Source: Hyphomicrobiales bacterium (GTDB taxonomy: Bacteria > Pseudomonadota > Alphaproteobacteria > Rhizobiales > Rhizobiaceae). From it: DNA of 64,000 nucleotides. Below the pieces are notes generated by a model. The model was not told the DNA's origin. It ran no database searches and saw only the letters and a program-made list of their open reading frames with translations. The position numbers and the translations under genes were made by a program. Position 1 is the first letter of the stretch. Each line of letters starts with the position of its first letter. Where the stretch lies: NCBI GenBank assembly GCA_900466005.1, contig UEGQ01000010.1, forward strand, positions 62,001 to 126,000. Direction: 5' to 3'. Positions 1-7,923 of this stretch are shown here, piece after piece.

Positions 1-29
1 GCGCCCTTTGTTTCCCTTGATTCTGATGC

Positions 30-620
30 TCAGAGCCAGGAGACCGTCCCGCCGTCGCGGTCGATCTTCAGGATACGGTCCTGGGGAACGTTCATGTTGC
101 AGGCGGCATCCCGCGACCACTTGCCGATGAGTCGGAAGACGCTGCGCACAACGCCGCCGTGGCTGACGCAGACCGTCGGGCGATCGACGGAGGTGAGCCA
201 TGCGCCGACGCGCCAGGAGAGGATTTCATAGCTTTCGGCAGCCTCACCGGGCGGGATGAAGTCCCATTTCTCCCGTCTGCGGGCTTCGACCCGATCCGGA
301 GCCTGCCGGCGCAGTTCGGCGAGCGTAAAGCCCTGCCAGTCTCCGAAGGAGAGTTCCATCAGCCGCGTCTCGGTTCGGTAGGTCGCGGGATCGAGGCCCA
401 TGGCGGCGCGCACGCGCTCCATGGTCTCGCGGGTGCGCCCGAGCGGGGAGGCGACGTAGTCGTAGCTTTCAGCCGCGTCGCCGAGTTCGGCCGCGAGCCG
501 CTCGCCGTTGCGGCTCGCCTGGCTGCGGCCGACGGCATTGAGGGGCACGTCCTGCTGCCCCTGCAACCTTCCCTCCGCGTTCCAGTCGGTCTGGCCGTGG
601 CGAATCATGTAGATGAGCAC
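30..620 (-). CDS. Histidine phosphatase family protein (phosphoglycerate mutase-like)
   Basis: A 196-aa protein with the RHG signature at residues 7-9 (phospho-acceptor His8), an acidic residue at Glu89 and the second conserved His154 in a SHGG motif, all typical of the histidine phosphatase superfamily. It probably acts as a cytosolic phosphatase on a small phosphorylated metabolite; the sequence does not fix the substrate, and cofactor-dependent glycolytic mutase activity is less likely for this short branch. The start is GTG at 620, supported by GGAG upstream. It lies 25 bases downstream of fabI on the same strand, so the two are probably cotranscribed. Confidence 0.88.
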   Translation of the reverse strand: MLIYMIRHGQTDWNAEGRLQGQQDVPLNAVGRSQASRNGERLAAELGDAAESYDYVASPLGRTRETMERVRAAMGLDPATYRTETRLMELSFGDWQGFTLAELRRQAPDRVEARRREKWDFIPPGEAAESYEILSWRVGAWLTSVDRPTVCVSHGGVVRSVFRLIGKWSRDAACNMNVPQDRILKIDRDGGTVSWL

Positions 621-645
621 GGCAGACCACTCCAGACGCGGGCGA

Positions 646-1464
646 TTATTCCTTGGATACGGAGATGTCCGGGGCGTCGACCGCCTTCATCCCGACGGTG
701 TGATACCCGCAGTCGACGTGGTGGACTTCGCCGCTGACGCCGGTCGAGAGATCCGAGAGCAGGTACATGCCCGACTTGCCGACTTCGTCCGTCGAGACGT
801 TGCGCTTCAGCGGCGAATTGTACTCGTTCCACTTCAGGATATAGCGGAAGTCGCCGATGCCGGACGCGGCGAGCGTCTTGATCGGGCCGGCGGAGATCGC
901 ATTGACGCGGATGCCGCGGCCGCCCATGTCGACGGCGAGGTAGCGCACGCTCGCCTCGAGCGCGGCCTTGGCGACGCCCATGACGTTATAGTGCGGCATG
1001 ACCTTTTCCGCGCCGTAATAGGTGAGCGTCAGAAGCGAGCCGCCGTCGTTCATGATCCGCTCGGCACGTGCCGCGACCGCCGTGAACGAATAGACGGAGA
1101 TATCCATCGTGCGGGCGAAGTTGTCGCGCGTCGTCTCGATGTAACGGCCCGTCAATTCATCCTTGTCGGAGAAGGCGATCGCGTGGACGACGAAGTCGAT
1201 CTTGCCCCACTTCTTTTCGAGATTGTTGAAGACGGCGTCGATGCTTTCGAGATTGGTGACGTCGCAGTCGCCGGCCATGAAGGCATCCAGTTCCTGCGCG
1301 AGGGGTTCGACACGCTTGCGCAGCGCGTCGCCCTGCCACGTCAATGCGATGTCCGCGCCCGCGTCACGGCAGGCCTTGGCGATACCCCATGCGATGGAAC
1401 GGTTGTTTGCGACGCCCATGATCACGCCGCGTTTGCCTGCCATGAGGCCGGAACCTTGAACCAT
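646..1464 (-). CDS. fabI: Enoyl-[acyl-carrier-protein] reductase (NADH)
   Basis: FabI reduces the trans-2-enoyl-ACP double bond in the last step of each fatty-acid elongation cycle. The 272-aa protein has the short-chain dehydrogenase fold with the FabI-specific arrangement: Tyr149, Tyr159 and Lys166 match the catalytic Tyr146/Tyr156/Lys163 of E. coli FabI with a constant offset of 3. The N-terminal nucleotide-binding segment reads GVANNRSIAWGIA. ATG at 1464 is preceded by AGGGA. Rhizobia usually have two FabI copies; this is one of them. The protein is cytosolic. Confidence 0.95.
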   Translation of the reverse strand: MVQGSGLMAGKRGVIMGVANNRSIAWGIAKACRDAGADIALTWQGDALRKRVEPLAQELDAFMAGDCDVTNLESIDAVFNNLEKKWGKIDFVVHAIAFSDKDELTGRYIETTRDNFARTMDISVYSFTAVAARAERIMNDGGSLLTLTYYGAEKVMPHYNVMGVAKAALEASVRYLAVDMGGRGIRVNAISAGPIKTLAASGIGDFRYILKWNEYNSPLKRNVSTDEVGKSGMYLLSDLSTGVSGEVHHVDCGYHTVGMKAVDAPDISVSKE

Positions 1465-1587
1465 GTTTTGCTTCCCTGAGACTTTCGATTGAAACTGCCT
1501 ATGGCATAGCCCGCATCACGGTTCAAGATTGACCGGGATCATCTACTGTTAGGCTGCGTAACAAAGGGTGTGAATGTCACAAATACT

Positions 1588-2751
1588 TCACAAGAACAGC
1601 CCGTGGCGCATCAGCCGCATGAGGTCGGTGACCTTTTCGTCCGGCTTCTCCCAGAGCAGAACGCGAAGCTCCACGGCGAGCACACCGCGTTTTCCCTCGG
1701 CGTCCGCAAGACCGAGATCGTCGATGCGGATGACCTGGTCCGAGCCGGACCACGGCGGAACGGTGAGCTGAACCGGTCCGGTCGGCGTGTCGACGGTCGC
1801 CTCGCAGCCGAGAACGGCATCCTCGAGCGTGATCGGCAGGACGGTATGGATGTCGTAGCCCTCGGTGCGGAATTTCTCCGTCTTCTGGACCCGGATCGTC
1901 ACGGCGACGTCGCCACGCAGCATGCCCTGCACCTTGAGGCCCTGGCCCTTCAGGCGGACGACGTCTCCGTCCTTCAGGCCGCCGTCGAGGTTGACGCGGA
2001 GGTCGCGCCCGTCCGGGAGCGTGACCGTCACCGGGGAGCGGCTGAGGAGGTCGCTGATTGCGACCTGCGCGTCGGCAAGGATGTCGGGCGCCGTCTCGGG
2101 CGGCGGCTGCACGCCGCGCAGGCGACGCACCAGCGCGCTGATGAGTTCGATCGGCCGGAGGGGAGCGGGGCCGGAGAGTCCGCCGCCGTTCTCTTCCTCG
2201 GTCTTGGCAGCCTGGTCTTCCCGCCGGAGGCTCTCGGCGACAGCGGCCGCCTCCGGACTGTCGCCGAAGATGCGGGCGACCACGTCTTCCGGGCTCTCGG
2301 CGCCGGCCTTGCCGGCGGGCTTTGCCTTCGCCTGCGATTGCGGCTGAGCCTGAGCCTGAGGCTGCGGCTGCGCCTGGGAGGACTGGGATTGTCTTTCGGC
2401 CTTCGCCTTTTCGGCCTCGGCCCGCTGCAGTTCGGCGAGAATGCGTTCGGCGTTCTCCTTGGCTTCCTTCGCGCGCTCGGCCGCCTCGCGCGCGGCCTGT
2501 CGCTGCTGCAGGATCGTCTGTTCGCGCATGCGGTTCTCCGCCTTCTCGCGTTGCCGGTCGTAACGGGTGCGCTTCTCGGGATCCTTGAGGATCTCGTAGG
2601 CGCGGCCGATCTCGGCGAAGCGATGGCTCGCCTCGGGATCGTCCTGATTGTGGTCGGGATGGACGGATTTGGCCTTGTTGCGCCATGCCGTCTTTATCTC
2701 GTCGGCTCCCGCATTCCGCCGCACGCCGAGCACTGAATAGAAGTCGCGCAT
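1588..2751 (-). CDS. DnaJ-domain co-chaperone without zinc fingers (CbpA/DjlA-like)
   Basis: A 387-aa protein. The J domain fills residues 1-70 with the HPD motif at 31-33, which stimulates the DnaK ATPase. A long charged, coiled-coil-like stretch (about 75-140) is followed by a Gln/Ala/Pro-rich linker (about 145-185) and then a DnaJ C-terminal substrate-binding domain (about 265-370). The Cys-rich zinc finger and the Gly/Phe region of canonical DnaJ are absent, so this is a type II/III J protein, not dnaJ itself. The start at 2751 puts Met directly before the J domain; an in-frame start 54 bases upstream would only add an unconserved tail. Confidence 0.85.
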   Translation of the reverse strand: MRDFYSVLGVRRNAGADEIKTAWRNKAKSVHPDHNQDDPEASHRFAEIGRAYEILKDPEKRTRYDRQREKAENRMREQTILQQRQAAREAAERAKEAKENAERILAELQRAEAEKAKAERQSQSSQAQPQPQAQAQPQSQAKAKPAGKAGAESPEDVVARIFGDSPEAAAVAESLRREDQAAKTEEENGGGLSGPAPLRPIELISALVRRLRGVQPPPETAPDILADAQVAISDLLSRSPVTVTLPDGRDLRVNLDGGLKDGDVVRLKGQGLKVQGMLRGDVAVTIRVQKTEKFRTEGYDIHTVLPITLEDAVLGCEATVDTPTGPVQLTVPPWSGSDQVIRIDDLGLADAEGKRGVLAVELRVLLWEKPDEKVTDLMRLMRHGLFL

Positions 2752-2972
2752 CCGGATCCCCGATGACTTGGCGTGGCACGCTCCGCATCCGGAGGGGCCG
2801 GCCATTGAAACCTTCGGCGCGGACGACCTCCGTCGTGCGCGCAGACGGCCCGATCATCGCAAGAAGTTGCTAATCAGAAGTTACACGGGGCGCGGGGGAG
2901 CGAGGGCCGGCGTGAATCGGCCGCCGGCCGGATTGGCGACGAGTTCGGCTGTGCGAAGCGTTTTCGAGCGCC

Positions 2973-3380
2973 TCAGAGCTGTCGGTCGAAGCTCATGAGC
3001 CGCCAGCCGGGCCCGACCGCGCAGGTCTTTCCGTTGAAATAGGCGATGCCTTCGTAGGAGTGGCGCGTCGTTGAGAAGTCGCGGCAGACGAAGCCGCCCT
3101 GCTTCTCTTCGCGGATCGCGGTGACGACGCCAGCGCTGCCGGTCGAGGCGTTCGCCCAGGGCAAAGGACCGGAGCCGAGCTTGGAAAGATCTGCCGAAGA
3201 GACGGCGTTCTGCACGGTCATTTCGTCGGAACTGCCGTTCACATGGCTGCCGGCGACGGTGCCCGTTGCGATCGAGCGATCGACCTTGTCATCCCCGAAG
3301 AGACCGAGCCCTCCGGCCATGCAGCCGGTCAGCGGAAGTGCGAGAAGGGTGACGGCGACAATCCTGCCGAAGCCTGGCAT
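2973..3380 (-). CDS. RT0821/Lpp0805-like outer-membrane lipoprotein (17-kDa antigen-like)
   Basis: A 135-aa protein that starts with a lipoprotein signal peptide ending in the lipobox LTGC (Cys at about residue 20). The mature part has Gly-rich segments and a C-terminal region with two conserved Cys (FVCRDF and TCAVGPGW), as in the RT0821/Lpp0805 surface-protein family. It is probably anchored to the outer membrane; its molecular function is unknown. ATG at 3380 is chosen because AAAGGG lies just upstream and the signal peptide begins there; a TTG 42 bases further upstream is a weaker start. Divergent from pdxH. Confidence 0.75.
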   Translation of the reverse strand: MPGFGRIVAVTLLALPLTGCMAGGLGLFGDDKVDRSIATGTVAGSHVNGSSDEMTVQNAVSSADLSKLGSGPLPWANASTGSAGVVTAIREEKQGGFVCRDFSTTRHSYEGIAYFNGKTCAVGPGWRLMSFDRQL

Positions 3381-3488
3381 CGTGCCCTTTGTGCCTGTCT
3401 CTGACTTTGCTATGTCTCTCAATGGGCGTCCTGTCCAGCGCTGGAAACCTGGGCATTGGTGATGAACTTCAGGAGCATTCGATTTAAT

Positions 3489-4109
3489 ATGTCTGAATCG
3501 AAGTTAACAAGCGGTGACTTTACCGAAGAGAATGAGCCCTTCACCCTTTTCGGGACGTGGCTAAAGGACGCGGAGGCCTCCGAGATCAACGATCCCAACG
3601 CCGTAGCGCTCGCGACGGTGGACGAGAACGGCCTTCCGAACGTCCGCATGGTGCTGTTGAAAGAATTCGATACCCGCGGCTTCGTCTTCTACACCAACTT
3701 CGAGAGCCAGAAGGGACGCGAAATCCTCGGCCAGAAGAAGGCGGCGATGTGCTTTCACTGGAAATCGCTGCGTCGCCAGGTGCGCCTGCGCGGCGACGTC
3801 GAGGTCGTCTCGGACGAAGAGGCGGATGCCTACTATCGTTCCCGTCCGCTCGGCAGCCGCATCGGCGCCTGGGCTTCGAAGCAGTCACGCCCGCTGGAGA
3901 GCCGGTTCGCGCTCGAAAAGGCGGTCGCCGAATACACCGCACGCTATGCCCTCGGCGACGTGCCGCGTCCGGCCCACTGGTCGGGCTTCCGCATTCGCCC
4001 GATCTCGATCGAGTTCTGGCACGACCGCAAGTTCCGCCTGCACGACCGCATCGAATTCCGCCGCGAGACGGTCGATTCGCCGTGGACCAAGGTCAGGATG
4101 TATCCCTGA
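3489..4109 (+). CDS. pdxH: Pyridoxamine/pyridoxine 5'-phosphate oxidase
   Basis: PdxH oxidises pyridoxine or pyridoxamine 5'-phosphate to pyridoxal 5'-phosphate using FMN. The protein is 206 aa with the split-barrel fold; typical segments are the FMN-binding [19 protein letters not shown], the [17 protein letters not shown] region and the C-terminal [11 protein letters not shown] and YP ending of the family. ATG at 3489 (MSES) gives the usual length; ATG at 3462 would add nine residues and lies nearer to no better ribosome site, although AGGAG at about 3471 is 13 bases from 3489. Confidence 0.95.
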   Translation: MSESKLTSGDFTEENEPFTLFGTWLKDAEASEINDPNAVALATVDENGLPNVRMVLLKEFDTRGFVFYTNFESQKGREILGQKKAAMCFHWKSLRRQVRLRGDVEVVSDEEADAYYRSRPLGSRIGAWASKQSRPLESRFALEKAVAEYTARYALGDVPRPAHWSGFRIRPISIEFWHDRKFRLHDRIEFRRETVDSPWTKVRMYP

Positions 4110-4115
4110 GGACCT

Positions 4116-5150
4116 CTAGCCCCTGAGGCGGAAGGGAATGCCGGAGGCGAGCGCGGAGACGTAGCGCCTCTTCTGATAGAAGCCGTTCAGCGAAATCCGC
4201 GGTAACCGGAAGAGCCGCTCGGCAGACTGCGTGCCGAGCGTGCCGGGGGATGTCGTCACCGCGAGGCGGAAACCGGCATCCTCGACGGCGCGCACGCTCT
4301 CGTCCGTGACGCTGCGCCCGTCGCCGTAGGGATAGGCGAAGGCCAGCGGCCGCCGGCCGGTGATCTCCTCCACGTAGTCGGCGGACCGGCGCACCTCGTC
4401 CGCGACCGTGACCGGTTCGAGGAAGCCGAGCGAGCGGTGGCTGACCGTATGGGCGCCGAGGGTGACGAGCGGATGCCGCGCGAAGGCTGCGAGCTCTTCG
4501 CCCGACATCACGAGATCCCCGGCGATCGCCTGAGGGTCGATGCCGATTGCGGTTGCGGCGCGGTCGAGCCTTGCGATCATCGCATCCTCGCCCTCGGCAC
4601 AGATGGCGTCGGCCATGCCGCGGAAGGCCGCGCGCATGTCGGCGCCGGTGCTGACATCACGCACGATCGGCTCGCTGTGGCCGAGGTCCACCGCCTTCTC
4701 TCGACAGAGGACTGCCGCGGCCGTTTCCCACCAGATGGTGTGGCTGCGTTCGGAAAATCCCCGACAGACGAAGACGGTGAAGGGAACGCCGTGCCGTTCG
4801 AAGACCGGCAGCGCGTGGTCGCGATTGTTGCGGTAGCCGTCGTCGAGCGTGAAGGCGGCGAAGGGCGGTCGTCCCGGTTCCGGCGAGCGCAGAAGGGCAG
4901 GGACGTCTTCGAGAGCCACGAACCGGTAGCCGTCGGCCTTCAGCTGCCGGATCGCCGCGCCGAGAAATTCCGGCGTGATTTCGAGATGCTCGTTGATGTC
5001 GGTCAGGGTCGGGACGAAGGGCCGGACGTGGTGCAGCGTGAAGATCGCGCCGAGCCCGCGGGCGGACGCCATCGCCCCCGCACGTCGCAAGAGGTGCGAT
5101 GCTTCGAGCCCGGCGGTGATGATGCCGCGTCTGGCCAGCTCCTTCAGCAT
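4116..5150 (-). CDS. Polysaccharide deacetylase (NodB homology domain)
   Basis: A 344-aa protein of carbohydrate esterase family 4. The metal-binding and catalytic signature starts with FTLDDGYRNNRDHA, and the downstream HTVSHRSLG supplies the His-x3-His ligands. These enzymes remove N- or O-acetyl groups from cell-envelope or extracellular polysaccharides. No clear signal peptide is seen at the chosen start (MLKELARRGI), so location is uncertain. ATG at 5150 is preceded by AAGGACGGA. Its stop is 6 bases from the pdxH stop (convergent). Confidence 0.85.
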   Translation of the reverse strand: MLKELARRGIITAGLEASHLLRRAGAMASARGLGAIFTLHHVRPFVPTLTDINEHLEITPEFLGAAIRQLKADGYRFVALEDVPALLRSPEPGRPPFAAFTLDDGYRNNRDHALPVFERHGVPFTVFVCRGFSERSHTIWWETAAAVLCREKAVDLGHSEPIVRDVSTGADMRAAFRGMADAICAEGEDAMIARLDRAATAIGIDPQAIAGDLVMSGEELAAFARHPLVTLGAHTVSHRSLGFLEPVTVADEVRRSADYVEEITGRRPLAFAYPYGDGRSVTDESVRAVEDAGFRLAVTTSPGTLGTQSAERLFRLPRISLNGFYQKRRYVSALASGIPFRLRG

Positions 5151-5286
5151 GGTTCTTCCGTCCTTCACGCCTGCCGGCGAGGCAGTCGTGGTGCCGCTTC
5201 GCGCAGTGTCAGGCGACCGTAGCCGAAGGGCGTTAAGCGAGAGTTGCCGCGACACCCCGAAATCTACGGGGAATTGCATCCCGCCC

Positions 5287-6078
5287 TCAGCGCAGCAGGC
5301 CGTCGAGCAGCGGCAAGCCGATGATCGCGGCGGCAGCGATGAGTCCATAACAGATGCGTCGGAACACCTGGTCGTCGGTCTTGCCGAAAAGCCGCGACCC
5401 GGAAAGGACGCCGACGCCGAAGACCGGCCCCGTGACCAGCGACAAGGCAAATGCCGGCAGGTCGAAGAAGCCGGCGAACGTGTAGTTGACGCCGGTGATC
5501 AGCGAACTCATCGCGAAATAGAAAACGAGATTGGCGCGCACCGTGGTCGCCGGCAGCGCGCCGCCGAGCCAGTAGGCGACGACCGGCGGTCCGCTCACCT
5601 GCGCCGCCCCGCCGAAGACGCCCGCGACAGCACCGACGCCGATGGTGAGCGGCGCCTTCGGCTTGCCGTGATAGCGCCAGCCGGAGACCAGCAGGGCGAG
5701 CAGCGAAATGACCACGATGATGATCGCCCAGCGGACGGTGAGCGGATCGGCGCGGGCGAGGATCATCGTGCCGAGCGGCACGCCGGCGAGCGCCCCGACG
5801 AGCATGGTGCCGGCCTCCCGCTTGTCGGCCTGACGCGCCGCGCCCGGGATCATCGGCAGCGTCATCACCAGATCGATGATGAAAAGGATCGCCACGGCGA
5901 GCCGCGGTTCCACCACCGAGCTTGCCAGCGGAATGAAGATGAGCGCGCCGCCGAAGCCGGAAAAGCCGCGCGCCAGCCCGGCGACGAGCGCCGAGGCGAG
6001 AAGGAAGAAGAACGTGCCTGTGTCCTGGCTCGCGACATAGGCGGGGATGGCGGCGAGCGTGATCTGCGTGGGCTCCAT
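5287..6078 (-). CDS. TauE/SafE-family sulfite or organic-anion exporter
   Basis: A 263-aa integral membrane protein with about eight hydrophobic segments and the Gly-rich repeats of the TauE/SafE (DUF81) family, for example GFSGFGGALIF near residue 40 and GVGAVAGVFGGAAQVSGPPV near 150. Family members export sulfite, sulfoacetate or other small anions through the inner membrane; the substrate cannot be read from sequence. ATG at 6078 has GGGAGG upstream. It follows the MFS gene on the same strand at 66 bases. Confidence 0.85.
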   Translation of the reverse strand: MEPTQITLAAIPAYVASQDTGTFFFLLASALVAGLARGFSGFGGALIFIPLASSVVEPRLAVAILFIIDLVMTLPMIPGAARQADKREAGTMLVGALAGVPLGTMILARADPLTVRWAIIIVVISLLALLVSGWRYHGKPKAPLTIGVGAVAGVFGGAAQVSGPPVVAYWLGGALPATTVRANLVFYFAMSSLITGVNYTFAGFFDLPAFALSLVTGPVFGVGVLSGSRLFGKTDDQVFRRICYGLIAAAAIIGLPLLDGLLR

Positions 6079-6144
6079 GCCCGTTGTCCTCCCTCGTGCG
6101 GAGGCTCTGTCTAGCAGAGTCGCACGACGGGAGGACAGATGGCC

Positions 6145-7602
6145 TCAGCGCGTATTTTCCGCGGACCTCCGCAGCAGCCGGACCGCGCGCCACGAGACGA
6201 GCGCAGCCGGCAGCGACCAGAGAAAGGCGAGGACGAAAGCCGTGATGAGCGGCCCCCGCATGCCCTCGGTGCTTCTCGCTGCCGCGAGCCCCGCAGCATT
6301 CGCCGCGAGCCCGGCAAGCGCGCCGCCGAGTGCATAGCCGGCCGATTGCAGCGTCGGCAGCAGCGTCGAGGTCTTGTCGCGCTCGTGCGCGGGGGCGGTG
6401 TCCATCAGCATCTGGCTGAGATAGCCCCAGCTCACGCCGAAGGCGGTGCCGATCGCCACCTGTGCGACGACGAGCAGGGCGATCTTGCCCGACAGCAGCG
6501 ATGCGACCAGCAGGCCGAGCCCGGCGACGAGAAGAAGCGGGCCGATCCAGATCATGCGGCGCTTGCTGCCCTCCGTCCGGAGGTTGGCGACGCCGATCGC
6601 CGTCAGGCTCCAGCAGATCGCCATCAGCGCACTCAGGCCGCCGGCGGTCGTCGGCGGAAAGTGCCAGAGGTTCTGCAGGCTGAAGACGAGATAGACACTG
6701 CTTGTCGCCTGGGCGAGCGACATCAGGAGGACGGCCCAGAGCCCGAGCCCGAGCGTCGAGCCGAGCGCGAAAGCGCCCGCCGGCAGGATCGCGTCCTTCG
6801 CCCGGCGGTCGAGCCGCAGCGAGCCGGCGAGTGCGAGACCTGCAATGAGGAGGGCGATTGCCGCTTGCGACGAGGCATCGGAAAGGCCGGCGACGAGGAT
6901 CGTCACCAGCGCGGTGGCGAGAAGGGCGAGCCGAAGCCCGGGAAAGCCCGTGCCTTGCACCTTTCCGCCCCGCCGCCTCGGCACGATCGTGACCGCCATC
7001 AGAACAAAGACCGCGATGATCGGCACGTTGACGAAGAAGGCGGCGCGCCACGAGATCGTTTCCGTGAGATAGCCGGCGAACACCGGGCCGCCAAAGGCGG
7101 CGAGCGCCCAGATGAGAGCCTCCGCGCCGAATACCTTCGGCACCAGCCGCGGCGGGAAGATTTCGGGGATCAGCGCGTAGCAGATCGCAGCGACCACGCC
7201 TTCGCCGAGCCCCTGTCCGATGCGCCCGAGAAGGACGGTGCCCATCGTGGTCGCCGTCGCCGCGAGCAGCGTTCCGGCGAGGAAGACGAGGGCGGCCGCG
7301 GTGAGGACGAAGCGGGCGCCGAAGCGTTCCTTCAGCATCGCGGCGCTCGCGCCGGCGATGATCGAGGCGGTGAGAAAGAGCGTCAGCGACCAGGAGATGA
7401 CCGCCTCGCCGCCGAGTTCGGCGACGGTGGTCGGCATCACGGTGCTGACGAGAAAGCCGTTGAAGGCGTAGAGCGCCACGCCGAGGCAGAGCATCGCGGT
7501 GGCGACGAGATAGTGGGGCGCGAGCAGTTCCAGCCAGCGCCCGTCGCGCTCTTCGGGTGCGGCGGGCGACATTTCGGTGATCTCTCGTTCGTGGACGGTC
7601 AT
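6145..7602 (-). CDS. MFS multidrug efflux transporter, probably SoxR-regulated
   Basis: A 485-aa major facilitator with 12-14 hydrophobic segments. It shows the MFS motif between TM2 and TM3 (AAMLKERFGARFV) and drug-exporter features such as LLGRIGQGLGEG in TM4. It probably exports drugs or redox-active compounds by proton antiport. ATG at 7602 is preceded by AGAGGA; Met11 is an alternative. A SoxR-box promoter (7646-7676) lies just upstream, which suggests induction by redox-cycling compounds. Confidence 0.85.
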   Translation of the reverse strand: MTVHEREITEMSPAAPEERDGRWLELLAPHYLVATAMLCLGVALYAFNGFLVSTVMPTTVAELGGEAVISWSLTLFLTASIIAGASAAMLKERFGARFVLTAAALVFLAGTLLAATATTMGTVLLGRIGQGLGEGVVAAICYALIPEIFPPRLVPKVFGAEALIWALAAFGGPVFAGYLTETISWRAAFFVNVPIIAVFVLMAVTIVPRRRGGKVQGTGFPGLRLALLATALVTILVAGLSDASSQAAIALLIAGLALAGSLRLDRRAKDAILPAGAFALGSTLGLGLWAVLLMSLAQATSSVYLVFSLQNLWHFPPTTAGGLSALMAICWSLTAIGVANLRTEGSKRRMIWIGPLLLVAGLGLLVASLLSGKIALLVVAQVAIGTAFGVSWGYLSQMLMDTAPAHERDKTSTLLPTLQSAGYALGGALAGLAANAAGLAAARSTEGMRGPLITAFVLAFLWSLPAALVSWRAVRLLRRSAENTR

Positions 7603-7645
7603 CGGTCTTTGCTTTCCTCTGCGGGTCCTTGGTGCTGATTTGCGG

Positions 7646-7676
7646 ACGCTACGACCTCAACCGCGATTGAGGTAAA
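7646..7676 (-). promoter_or_regulatory. SoxR-box promoter of the MFS pump
   Basis: The 20-bp palindrome ACCTCAA-N6-TTGAGGT occupies 7654-7673. Both arms and the spacing equal those of the SoxR site in the E. coli soxS promoter. Read leftward, a -35 TTTACC (7676-7671) overlaps the palindrome and a -10-like TAGCGT (7651-7646) follows after 19 bases. The over-long 19-base spacer is the hallmark of MerR/SoxR-activated promoters. The -10 is weak. Predicted transcription start near 7639, 37 bases before the ATG. Confidence 0.7.
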
Positions 7677-7720
7677 GGGGGAATTCTTTCACCGCCGCCA
7701 CGTCGTCGCGAAAGGTTGCG

Positions 7721-7728
7721 TTAACCAT
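7721..7728 (+). promoter_or_regulatory. CtrA-like half-site TTAACCAT
   Basis: TTAACCAT equals the half-site reported for the alphaproteobacterial cell-cycle regulator CtrA. It lies about 195 bases upstream of a peptidoglycan D,D-carboxypeptidase gene, a plausible cell-cycle target. An 8-mer can occur by chance, so this is only suggestive. Confidence 0.3.
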
Positions 7729-7923
7729 GGTCGGCGATTTCTGTGCGCCGTTCCGCCCTCCCGACCGGCACCAGCGTCGGACCAGCTTCAACGATCAGAT
7801 TATGGCTGTATTGCTCGATTGTCGCCGCATTCTTCGTCTAGGCATCCCCCGTCTTCGAATCGGTCCGCCGATTCCCGTCACCCGGACATTCTCGCGTTTC
7901 TGATCCGCTCCCGTGGAGGAATG

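Larger units (their letters stand above)
7603..7923. other. Divergent intergenic region between MFS pump and D,D-carboxypeptidase
   Basis: A 321-base gene-free stretch. It holds the SoxR-box promoter for the leftward MFS gene (7646-7676) and a CtrA-like TTAACCAT (7721-7728) about 195 bases before the rightward carboxypeptidase gene. Nothing else was recognised; the 100 bases next to the right gene can be read as an in-frame extension of that gene but have no protein-like features. Confidence 0.6.

Noticed and set aside
1588-2751. Calling the J protein dnaJ
   Set aside because: The zinc-finger repeats and Gly/Phe region of DnaJ are missing. It is a different J-protein class.
5264-7051. A 595-codon frame overlapping the TauE and MFS genes
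   Set aside because: It is out of frame with two recognised transporters on the same strand and is rich in Arg and Gly without motifs.
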